Shown here one piece after another: positions 1-5,975 of a DNA stretch of 6,715 bases. The notes beneath the pieces are model-generated. The model was given only the letters and a program-made list of their open reading frames with translations, ran no database searches and was not told where the DNA came from. Both the position numbers and the translations under genes were made by a program. The stretch's first letter is position 1; each line of letters starts with the position of its first letter. This stretch comes from Chloroflexota bacterium (GTDB lineage: Bacteria; Chloroflexota; Dormibacteria; Dormibacterales; Dormibacteraceae). The DNA lies in contig VBJR01000192.1 in the NCBI GenBank assembly GCA_005880175.1, forward strand, positions 1 to 6,715, in the 5' to 3' direction.

Positions 1-1
1 G

Positions 2-97
2 CTGCTGCCGCTGATCTGGCCGTCGATCCCCGACCTGGGTCCGTCCTTCGAGCAGTTCGCGACGGGGCTCAAGAGCCGGGCGGAGCGGGCCGGCTGA
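2..97 (+). CDS. C-terminal end of an unidentified protein (possibly luciferase-like oxidoreductase)
   Basis: Only the last 31 codons and the TGA stop lie in the window; the gene enters from the left edge. The visible tail reads LLPLIWPSIPDLGPSFEQFA, followed by a basic GLKSRAERAG end. A hydrophobic strand followed by a short amphipathic helix with a phenylalanine-rich face is how many luciferase-like (LLM) TIM-barrel oxidoreductases end, and another LLM enzyme lies in the window. That is a weak resemblance, and 31 residues cannot settle the family. The frame is supported by its codon pattern (G or C at third positions) and a clean stop. It runs convergently into the monooxygenase gene on the other strand, and the two coding regions overlap by 29 bp. 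Confidence 0.45.
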   Translation: MLPLIWPSIPDLGPSFEQFATGLKSRAERAG

Positions 98-1535
98 CCC
101 GGTAGCTGCGCAGGTCGAACCGGCGGAGCTGGCGGCGGTAGCGGAACGGGTACGTGGGCCAGTTGTTCGTGTTCCGGCCCCCGGTCGTGTACCAGCTGTG
201 GCACCCGGTCTCCCAGACCGTCCGGTGGCTCTGGGCCTGGACCCAGCGGTTGAACTCGGCCTGGACCTCGTCGCGCACGTCCACCCAGTCCAGGCCCTTG
301 CGGCGCAACGTCGCCAGGGCGCCGGCCACGTAGCCGATCTGCGCCTCCAGCATGAAGATGATCGAGTTGCTGCCCAGGTTCGTGTTCGGGCCGTACAGCA
401 TGAAGAAGTTGGGGAACCCGGCCACCGTGACACCCCGATAGGCCTCGGCGCCGTCCCGCCAGACCTCGTGCAGGTCCCGGCCGCCGGCACCGGTCACCCG
501 CATCGGCTGGAGGAAGCCGGTCGCCTGGAAGCCCGTCCCGTACACGATGGCGTCCACCTCGCGGTGGGCGCCGTCCTCCGTGGACACGCCCGTCCCGGTG
601 ATCTCCGCGATCGGGTCGGTCACCAGCTCGACCGACGGCAGCAGCAGCGTCGGGTACCAGTCGTTGGAGAAGAGGATCCGCTTGCAGCCGATGACGTAGT
701 CGGGCGTGCAGCGGTCCCGCAGCTCGGGGTCCGCGACCTGCGACTCCATGAACGTCCGCCAGCGCCCCTCCAGGGTCTTCCGCAGGGCCGGCGAACCCAC
801 CAGCGCGGTCCCCAGCAGCTCGCCGGTCAGGTAGATGCGGAGGCGGTCGGCCTGCCGGAGCAGCGGCACCGTCTCGTACAGGCGCCGCTCGCGGGCGCCG
901 TACGGCCGGTCGGGCTTGGGGATCACGTACGGCGCGCTGCGCTGGAACACGTGCACCCGCGCCGCCCGCCGGGCGATCTCGGGCACGAACTGGATGACGC
1001 TCGCCCCCGTGCCGACCACCGCCACGCGCCGGCCGTCCAGGGGGCAGTCGTGCCGCCACCGGGCCGAGTGCCAGGAGGGCCCGCCGAACCGATCGCGGCC
1101 CGGGATGTCGGGCAGCAGCGGCCGGTTGAGCTGGCCGACCGACGACACCACGACGCGGGCGACGACCTCCTCCCCGCCGCCGAGCGTCAGGCGCCAGCGG
1201 CCCCGCTCCTCGTCGAACGCCACGGCGGAGACCTCGGCGCCGAGGCGGAGCCGCGGCCGCAGTCCGTAGTGGTCGCACAGCTCCTCCAGGTAGGCCAGGA
1301 TCTCCGCCTGGCCGGAGTAGCGCCGCGGCCACGACCGCTGGTGGAACGAGAACGAGTACAGGTGGGACGGCACGTCGCAGCCGGCGCCCGGGTACGTGTT
1401 CTCGCGCCACGTGCCCCCGATGCGGGCCGCCTTCTCGAAGATCGCGTACGTCAGGCCCGTGCCCCGGAGCCGGGTCGCCATCCCCAGCCCGCCGAAGCCG
1501 GCGCCGACGATCGCGACGTCCAGCTCCTCAGGCAT
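69..1535 (-). CDS. Flavin-containing monooxygenase, Baeyer-Villiger type
   Basis: A 488-residue FAD- and NADPH-dependent monooxygenase, expected to be cytosolic and to insert oxygen beside a carbonyl to form an ester or lactone. Visible motifs are the FAD dinucleotide fold GAGFGG (residues 11-16), the GGTW-ENTYPGAGCDVPS block (40-56) and the Baeyer-Villiger fingerprint F-x-G-x3-H-x3-W at 150-160. A second Rossmann motif, GTGASV, follows (175-180, for NADPH), then an ATGF-like YGTGFQATGF segment and a late GPNTNLGSNS block. The fingerprint tryptophan is followed by Arg, where the consensus has Pro or Asp. Length is slightly below the usual 500-600 residues. The start is the ATG just before the FAD motif; it overlaps the end of the epoxide hydrolase gene by 8 bp and has no clear Shine-Dalgarno site, so coupled translation is likely. 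Last gene of the four-gene operon. Inference: it oxidises the hydroxyketone made by its neighbours. The family call is firm; the substrate is unknown. Confidence 0.93.
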   Translation of the reverse strand: MPEELDVAIVGAGFGGLGMATRLRGTGLTYAIFEKAARIGGTWRENTYPGAGCDVPSHLYSFSFHQRSWPRRYSGQAEILAYLEELCDHYGLRPRLRLGAEVSAVAFDEERGRWRLTLGGGEEVVARVVVSSVGQLNRPLLPDIPGRDRFGGPSWHSARWRHDCPLDGRRVAVVGTGASVIQFVPEIARRAARVHVFQRSAPYVIPKPDRPYGARERRLYETVPLLRQADRLRIYLTGELLGTALVGSPALRKTLEGRWRTFMESQVADPELRDRCTPDYVIGCKRILFSNDWYPTLLLPSVELVTDPIAEITGTGVSTEDGAHREVDAIVYGTGFQATGFLQPMRVTGAGGRDLHEVWRDGAEAYRGVTVAGFPNFFMLYGPNTNLGSNSIIFMLEAQIGYVAGALATLRRKGLDWVDVRDEVQAEFNRWVQAQSHRTVWETGCHSWYTTGGRNTNNWPTYPFRYRRQLRRFDLRSYRVSRPAPPGS

Positions 1536-2487
1536 CGCCGAGGCCGGCCAGGAACCGCAGCAGCGCGGCGTTGACGGCCTCCGGCCGCTCCTGCTGGACC
1601 CAGTGGCCGGCGCCCGGCACCAGCACCACGTCCCGCAGGTCCGCCGTGTGCGCGCGCATCGCGTCGATCGGGGCCATGCCCAGGACCGGGTCGCCCGCGC
1701 CGGCCACGAACAGCGCCGGCACCTCGACGCGGGCGCCGGCCAGCCCGGGCGTCAGCGTCCAGTTCCGGTCGAAGTTGCGGTACCAGTTCAGGCCGCCGGT
1801 GAACCCGGTCTCCGAGAACACCCGCGCATAGTGGTCGAGATCGGCCTGCGACAGCCAGTCCGGAATCCGCTCCGGCTCGGGCAGGCGCTCGACCATGCCC
1901 CGGCCGTCGCGCGGTCCGGTCAGCATGGCCAGGGACGACGAGTCGAGCTCGCCCGCCACCGCGCAGAACAGCCGGCGCAGCGTCGTGACCGCGTCGTGCC
2001 CGAGGTCCGCGTCCGCGACGCCCGGCTCCTGGAAGTACAGGATGTAGAACCAGTTGTCGCCGAACGCCTCCTTCCAGATCTCGGTCGGCGGCCGGTGGGA
2101 CCGCGGCACGTACGGCACGCTCAGGCCGGCCACGCCGCGCACGCGCCCGGGCGCGGTCAGCGCCAGGTTCCACACGACGGGGGCGCCCCAGTCGTGGCCG
2201 ACCAGGACGGCTCGCGACTCCCCGAGCGCGTCCATCAGGCCGAGCACGTCGCCGGTCAGATGCCGGATGTCGTACTCGTGCACGGCCTCGGGCCGGCCGC
2301 TGCCGCCGTAGCCGCGCATGTCCGGCGCGACCGCGTGGTAGCCGGCCGCCGCCAGCGCCGGCAGCTGGTGCCGCCACGAATAGGACAGCTCGGGGAACCC
2401 GTGGCAGAGCACGACCAGCGGCCCGGCCCCGTCCTCGACCACGCGGAGGTCGATGCCGTTGACGCGGACCGTGCGCTCGGCCGCCAT
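1528..2487 (-). CDS. Alpha/beta-hydrolase fold epoxide hydrolase
   Basis: A 319-residue enzyme predicted to open epoxides to vicinal diols through a covalent ester intermediate. The oxyanion-hole motif HGFPE is at 29-33. The nucleophile elbow GHDWG (97-101) supplies Asp99 rather than Ser, which separates epoxide hydrolases from esterases. Asp266 (GAGDPV) and His295 (GAGHWVQQE) complete the triad. The two lid tyrosines that activate the epoxide oxygen are recognisable: Tyr148 in YILYFQEPG and Tyr236 in NWYRN, both contexts shared with mammalian soluble epoxide hydrolase and mycobacterial Eph proteins. An open frame continues upstream to 2697, but the ATG at 2487 is the better start: it shares one base with the TGA of the preceding gene (TGATG) and places the first strand normally. 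Length is typical for the family. No signal peptide is visible. Lying between an epoxidising-type flavoenzyme and a Baeyer-Villiger enzyme, it probably hydrolyses the epoxide made by the upstream gene product. Haloalkane dehalogenase is less likely because of the tyrosine pair. Confidence 0.93.
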   Translation of the reverse strand: MAAERTVRVNGIDLRVVEDGAGPLVVLCHGFPELSYSWRHQLPALAAAGYHAVAPDMRGYGGSGRPEAVHEYDIRHLTGDVLGLMDALGESRAVLVGHDWGAPVVWNLALTAPGRVRGVAGLSVPYVPRSHRPPTEIWKEAFGDNWFYILYFQEPGVADADLGHDAVTTLRRLFCAVAGELDSSSLAMLTGPRDGRGMVERLPEPERIPDWLSQADLDHYARVFSETGFTGGLNWYRNFDRNWTLTPGLAGARVEVPALFVAGAGDPVLGMAPIDAMRAHTADLRDVVLVPGAGHWVQQERPEAVNAALLRFLAGLGDA

Positions 2488-3665
2488 CAGGACGCGGTCT
2501 CCGCCTGCTCGTGCTCCTCGCGGTGGCGCTGGATCGCGCTCTGGACGGCGGCGGTGGCCGCGCCGATGAACGTCTCCCGGTTGGCGGCCGCCCAGTCCCG
2601 GCTGGCCACCAGCGTGTGGGCCGAGCGCTGGAGCTCCGGCATCACGTACCGGGCGAACAGGTCGTACGAGTGGAGCGTCTCGCGCTCGTCGGCCCACTCG
2701 TGCGCCAGCAGCAGGTACGTGCCGAAGCCGCCCGACTTCTCGGCCAGCCGGCGGATCTGCGCCACGGCGTCGTCCGGCGTGCCGATCACGGCGAAGCCGG
2801 ACGCGTTCAGCGCCTCGACCATCTCCGGGTGGGTGTTCGCGTCGGGCGCGATGGGCAGGGCCGCGACGCGCTGGAAGTAGTCAACCCACTGCTCCAGCCC
2901 GAACGCGGTTTCGCGGGCCGCCTGCTCGCGCGTCTCGGAGAGGTGCATCGGCCCCACCAGGCGCCAGGCGCGCCGGTCCACGGTCGCCCCGAACTGCGCG
3001 GCGCGCTCCTCCATGATCCCCCAGTGGTAGCCGAGGGCGTCGAACCCGCCCAGGCTCGTCGCCCCCAGGGAGAGCAGGCCGCAGCCGAACCGCCCGGCGG
3101 CGCGCGGGCCGGCAGGCGACACCTGGGCCGCGACCGCCACCTCGAAGTGCGGCCGCTGGTACGGCCGCAGCTGCAGTCGGGCGTCCCGGAGCGTGAACCA
3201 GTCCGTCTCCAGCGTCAGCGGCTCCTCGCTCCGGAGCAGGCGGATGATCGCCTCCAGCGCCTCCTCCATCATGTCCCGCTGGCGGGCGACCTCGATGCCC
3301 ATCATGAACGCGTCCGAGGGCAGCGCCCCCGGGCCCACGCCGAACATCACCCGGCCCTTCGTCAGGTGGTCGAGCAGGCACATCCGGTCGGCCAGCAGCA
3401 GCGGGTGGTGGTACGGCAGCGACGACACACCGGTGCCCAGGCGGATATGGCGCGTGCGCTCGGCGGCCGTGGCGATGAACACCTCGGGCGACGGGATGAT
3501 CTCGTAGCCGGCCGAGTGGTGCTCGCCGATCCAGGCCTCGTGGAACCCGAGCCGGTCCAGGTGCTGGATCAGCGCCAGGTCGCGCTCCAGCGCCACCGTG
3601 GGGTTCTGCCCACAGGGGTGGAACGGGGCGAGGAAGATGCCGAACCGCTGGGGCTCCTGCTGCAT
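2487..3665 (-). CDS. Luciferase-like (LLM) flavin-dependent monooxygenase, limonene 1,2-monooxygenase-like
   Basis: A 392-residue TIM-barrel flavoenzyme of the bacterial luciferase superfamily. The N-terminus (RFGIFLAPFHPCGQNP, residues 7-22, then ALERDL) and the DELGF-like/AWIGEHH segment (39-50) closely recall limonene 1,2-monooxygenase (LimB) of Rhodococcus, as does the C-terminal ANRETFIGAA segment (361-370). Also present are the barrel motif GRVMFGVGPGALPSDAF (104-120), a family-typical GTPDDAVAQI helix (295-304) and a full-length C-terminus with a charged tail. Function in that subfamily is flavin- and NADH-dependent epoxidation of a cyclic alkene; here the substrate is inferred from resemblance and from the epoxide hydrolase directly downstream. 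The start is supported by a strong AAAGGAGG site 6 nt upstream, and the gene begins 13 nt after the stop of the dehydrogenase gene. A separate flavin reductase is not seen in the window. LLM family membership is nearly certain. Many LimB-annotated proteins are untested and may act on other substrates. Confidence 0.92.
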   Translation of the reverse strand: MQQEPQRFGIFLAPFHPCGQNPTVALERDLALIQHLDRLGFHEAWIGEHHSAGYEIIPSPEVFIATAAERTRHIRLGTGVSSLPYHHPLLLADRMCLLDHLTKGRVMFGVGPGALPSDAFMMGIEVARQRDMMEEALEAIIRLLRSEEPLTLETDWFTLRDARLQLRPYQRPHFEVAVAAQVSPAGPRAAGRFGCGLLSLGATSLGGFDALGYHWGIMEERAAQFGATVDRRAWRLVGPMHLSETREQAARETAFGLEQWVDYFQRVAALPIAPDANTHPEMVEALNASGFAVIGTPDDAVAQIRRLAEKSGGFGTYLLLAHEWADERETLHSYDLFARYVMPELQRSAHTLVASRDWAAANRETFIGAATAAVQSAIQRHREEHEQAETAS

Positions 3666-3671
3666 GCGCTG

Positions 3672-3679
3672 CCTCCTTT
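3672..3679 (-). promoter_or_regulatory. Strong Shine-Dalgarno site for the LLM monooxygenase gene
   Basis: Read on the minus strand, the site is AAAGGAGG followed by a 6-nt spacer and the ATG at 3665. Its first A is the last base of the TGA stop of the preceding dehydrogenase gene. It is the only near-perfect ribosome-binding site I find in the window and it fixes the LLM start. It suggests that this gene is translated independently and well, whereas the next two genes depend on overlaps. Confidence 0.85.
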
Positions 3680-4746
3680 CAGGGCCGGACCAGGACCTTG
3701 CCCTGCGCCGCGCCGCCGAGCGCGGCGAACGCCTCGGCGACGCCGTCGAGGCCCACGACGCCCGTCACCAGTGCCTCGACCGGGAGCTCGCGCCGGCCCA
3801 GCCGCTCCAGGGTTGCCGCGAACTCCTCGCGCCGGTAGCCGAACGAGAAACGGACCTCCAGCTCCTTCGTGACGGCGAAGAACGGCTCGATCTGGTCGGG
3901 GTCCATGCAGACGCCGACCACCACGACGCGGGTCCGCGGCGGCGCCTCGCGGATGATCGTCCGCAGGATGCCCGGGACGCCGACCGCCTCGAAGATCACG
4001 GCGTCGCGGACCGGGCCGCCGAGCACCTCCAGGGCGGCGCGGTCCGCCTGGCGGGTGGGCACGCCGAGCTCCTCCCACCTCCCGTACGGCGACGCGATCG
4101 CCGGATCGACCACCTCGTCGGCGCCGAGCAGCTCGGCCAGGCGGCGGCGCGGGGCCGAGAAGTCGGCGGCGATGACCGGCCCGTGGCCGCGCGCCTTGAG
4201 GGCGGCCACCACGGCGAGCCCGATCGGGCCGCAGCCGATCACGACGCACGCCTCCTGTCCGGTCAGGCGGGCGAGCTGGACCGCGTGCTCGCCGACCGCG
4301 AGCGGCTCGGTCAGCGCGGCGACCTCGGCCGTCAGCGCCTCCGGCACGGGCAGCAGCAGCGCCTCCTGCAGGACCATGCGCTCGGCGAGGCCGCCGGGGT
4401 AGCGGTTGGAGTAGCCGATCCCCTCCGGCCCCGCGGGACCGACGATCACCGGCATCGAGCAGACCCGGGTGCCCGCCGCGAACGTCCGCTCGGTGCCGGG
4501 GCCGTGCTCGACGACCTCGGCGCAGAACTCGTGGCCGAACACGACCCCGCGCTCCGGGTCCATGCCGCCGAGACCGCCCGCCTGGGCGACCAGGCCGGCG
4601 AAGCGGCGCATGTCGGCGGCGGCGTGGAGATCCGAGCCGCAGATGCCGCAGGCGAGCGTCCGCACCAGCACCTGGCCGGGACCGGGGACGGGCTCCTCGA
4701 CCTCTTCCACCACGACACCGCCGATCCTCGTAACCGCCGCACGCAT
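3679..4746 (-). CDS. Zinc-type medium-chain alcohol dehydrogenase
   Basis: A 355-residue medium-chain dehydrogenase/reductase, expected to oxidise a secondary alcohol with NAD+. The GroES-like domain has the catalytic-zinc motif CGICGSDLH (33-41, ligand Cys36), GHEFCAEV (71-78, ligand His72) and TEPLAVGEH (146-154, Glu ligand). The Rossmann domain has GCGPIG (171-176), and the acidic Asp195 at the end of its second strand favours NAD over NADP. The structural-zinc lobe is missing: the region around 90-120 has a single cysteine (Cys96) instead of the usual four. The frame is open upstream to 5043, but MRAAVTRIGG at 4746 is the standard family start and upstream codons are antisense to the SDR gene. 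First gene of the minus-strand operon, 9 bp from a divergent start codon and without a visible Shine-Dalgarno site. Inference: it oxidises the diol made by the epoxide hydrolase. A different alcohol substrate is possible. Confidence 0.92.
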   Translation of the reverse strand: MRAAVTRIGGVVVEEVEEPVPGPGQVLVRTLACGICGSDLHAAADMRRFAGLVAQAGGLGGMDPERGVVFGHEFCAEVVEHGPGTERTFAAGTRVCSMPVIVGPAGPEGIGYSNRYPGGLAERMVLQEALLLPVPEALTAEVAALTEPLAVGEHAVQLARLTGQEACVVIGCGPIGLAVVAALKARGHGPVIAADFSAPRRRLAELLGADEVVDPAIASPYGRWEELGVPTRQADRAALEVLGGPVRDAVIFEAVGVPGILRTIIREAPPRTRVVVVGVCMDPDQIEPFFAVTKELEVRFSFGYRREEFAATLERLGRRELPVEALVTGVVGLDGVAEAFAALGGAAQGKVLVRP

Positions 4747-4770
4747 GATTTCGACATGAGTATCACATTC
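4744..4770. promoter_or_regulatory. Divergent start-codon junction, candidate shared control region
   Basis: Only 9 bp (4747-4755) separate the ATG of the dehydrogenase (minus, 4746-4744) from the ATG of the SDR (plus, 4756-4758). This is a locally AT-richer patch in very GC-rich DNA. On the minus strand TGTGATACT (4767-4759) resembles an extended -10 element and would give a leader of only a few bases. On the plus strand CATGAT (4744-4749) is a four-of-six match to TATAAT, at the distance expected for a leaderless SDR message. CATGA occurs at 4744-4748 and 4755-4759, 11 bp apart in direct orientation, and TGAT/ATCA arms (4746-4749, 4762-4765) form a loose inverted repeat. The sequence is seen directly; promoter or operator function is inference from short motifs, and no convincing -35 boxes were found. 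Confidence 0.35.
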
Positions 4771-5592
4771 CAGGGCAGAGGGGCCCTGGTGACGGGAGCG
4801 GCGCGGCCGCGGGGCATCGGCCGGGCCACCGCGCTGCGCCTGGCGGCGGGCGGCGCCGACGTCGCCTGCCTCGACATCGCGCGGCCGTACGACGAGGCGC
4901 CCGGCCACGCGACGGCGTCGGCCGACGACCTGCGGGACGTGGTCGAGCGCGTCGAGGCGCTGGGCCGGCGCGCCGTCGCCGTGCGCGCGGACGTCTCCGA
5001 CGAGGCCCAGGTGGAGGCGGCGGTGCAGGCCGCCACCGACCACCTGGGCACGATCACGCTCGTCGCCAACGTCGCGGGCGGCAGCGGGCCCGGGTTCGGG
5101 CTGGGGCCGCTGGTGGACCTGCCCGAGCCGGAGTTCCGGCGGGTGCTGGACGTGAACGTGGCCGGCACCTGGTTGGTGTCGCGCGCGTGCGCGCGCAGGA
5201 TGGTCGCAGCCGGAGTGGGCGGGCGCATCTGCAACGTCTCCAGCCAGGCGGGGAAGCGGGCGTTCCCGATGCTGGGCGCGTACAGCACGGCGAAGGCGGC
5301 GGTCATCATGCTGACGCAGGCGCTGGCGCTCGAGCTGGGCCCGGCCGGCGTCGCCGTCAACGCGGTGTGCCCGGGCACGGTGGACACCGACCTGGTCAAC
5401 CCCGACGGCATGCTGGAGCAGATGCTCGGCGGCCCGGAGAAGCTGGCCCGGTTCCTCGAGCGCGAGATCCCGCTGCGGCGCCTGCAGACAGCCGACGAGA
5501 TCGCCGCCGCGATCTGCTGGCTGCTCTCGGAGGAGGCGGCGGCGGTCACCGGCGAGGCGGTCAACACCAGCGCGGGCCAGACGATGGTGTGA
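4756..5592 (+). CDS. Short-chain dehydrogenase/reductase (SDR) with a long insert after beta-strand 2
   Basis: A 278-residue NAD(P)-dependent oxidoreductase of the SDR superfamily. It has a cofactor glycine motif TGAARPRGIG (13-22, two residues longer than the classical TGxxxGxG), Asp40 at the end of beta-2 favouring NAD, the NVAG motif (105-108), Asn134, catalytic Ser163, and Tyr176-x3-Lys180 in YSTAK, then CPGTVDT (205-211). Between Asp40 and the GRRAVAVRADV strand there are about nine more residues than in a classical SDR (ARPYDEAPGHATASADD, roughly 42-58), as in carveol-dehydrogenase/mycofactocin-type SDRs. The open frame extends far upstream to 3598 over the antisense strand of the dehydrogenase; MSITFQGRG is the normal family start. 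No Shine-Dalgarno site precedes it, so the message may be leaderless. Transcribed away from the catabolic operon. It may oxidise or reduce an alcohol/ketone intermediate of the same route; this is inferred from position and family only. Confidence 0.92.
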   Translation: MSITFQGRGALVTGAARPRGIGRATALRLAAGGADVACLDIARPYDEAPGHATASADDLRDVVERVEALGRRAVAVRADVSDEAQVEAAVQAATDHLGTITLVANVAGGSGPGFGLGPLVDLPEPEFRRVLDVNVAGTWLVSRACARRMVAAGVGGRICNVSSQAGKRAFPMLGAYSTAKAAVIMLTQALALELGPAGVAVNAVCPGTVDTDLVNPDGMLEQMLGGPEKLARFLEREIPLRRLQTADEIAAAICWLLSEEAAAVTGEAVNTSAGQTMV

Positions 5593-5619
5593 CCCGCCAG
5601 GCGCTACCGTAGGGCGACG

Positions 5620-5975
5620 ATGCGAGTAGCTGACGGCGACGTCGCGGAGCTGCGCGACTACCTGGTGAAGATCGTGGAGCTGCTGCCCCGGCTGGACCGG
5701 CCGACCACTGGATCCGGCTGCGGATGCTCGGCGACGACCGGCCGCGGGACCGGAACGCGGAGTTCGCCGGCCGGTTCACGCGTGAGAACGTGGCGGCGTC
5801 GCTGCGCCGGGCGCTGGCGGCGTGCGAGGAGCTGGTGGCCCGGGCGCCGGAGCTGGGCGACCGCTGCCCGAACCCGCCGGCCGACGAGCCCGGGTACACG
5901 GTGCTGAACTGCCTCGTCCACGTGACCGCGCACACGGCGGAGCACGTCGGCCACCTGGAGGGCACCCTCGGATGA
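5620..5975 (+). pseudogene. DinB-like metal-binding helical protein, frameshifted and shortened
   Basis: Two reading frames each carry part of what looks like one small DinB/DUF664-type protein. The first frame starts with ATG at 5620 (weak AGGG site at 5611-5614, 28 nt after the SDR stop) and gives a sensible helix MRVADGDVAELRDYLVKIVE, LLPRLDRP to about 5703. It then turns into Gly/Ser/Arg-rich nonsense until its stop at 5907. The protein sense resumes in another frame at about 5700: ADHWIRLRMLGDDRP, then two helices and a C-terminal HVTAHTAEHVGHLE segment ending at 5975, whose H-x3-H-x3-H spacing is typical of DinB metal sites. The joined product would be about 120 residues, short of the usual 150-175. 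The middle PGEWSV/AHL-type segment appears lost, so a deletion plus frameshift is likely. Alternatives are a sequencing error, or a real 83-residue protein starting at the ATG at 5724. Family assignment is moderate; DinB-like proteins are often thiol-dependent S-transferases, but no function is claimed here. Confidence 0.6.

Noticed and set aside
198..1574. Long plus-strand open frame (458 codons) opposite the Baeyer-Villiger monooxygenase
   Set aside because: Composition is Arg/Pro/Ala/Gln-rich with no domain sense, and the opposite strand has an uninterrupted family-typical protein with conserved motifs. Such mirror frames are expected in very GC-rich DNA.
2488..2697. Upstream in-frame extension of the epoxide hydrolase (70 codons)
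   Set aside because: It would overlap the 3' end of the LLM gene and reads as Arg/Pro/Gly-rich nonsense. The TGATG junction gives a natural start at 2487.
1396..2880. Plus-strand open frame of 494 codons spanning the epoxide hydrolase and parts of its neighbours
   Set aside because: It crosses three real gene boundaries on the other strand, is low in complexity and shows no recognisable motif.
2511..3872. Plus-strand open frame of 453 codons opposite the LLM monooxygenase
   Set aside because: It is an antisense shadow, rich in His/Arg/Gln/Ala, and spans the real operon junction at 3666-3678.
4721..4749. Full sigma70-type promoter for the SDR with both -35 and -10 boxes
   Set aside because: Only a four-of-six -10-like string was found; no TTGACA-like box lies at 16-18 bp upstream.
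3598..4755. Upstream in-frame extension of the SDR (386 extra codons)
   Set aside because: The extension is antisense to the whole dehydrogenase gene and has no domain sense; a normal SDR N-terminus begins at 4756.
4747..5043. Upstream in-frame extension of the medium-chain dehydrogenase
   Set aside because: It is antisense to the SDR gene with a basic, structureless translation; MRAAV at 4746 is the standard family start.
5593..5619. Terminator between the SDR and the DinB-like gene
   Set aside because: The 27-nt gap has no stable stem followed by a T run, so readthrough into the downstream genes is more likely.
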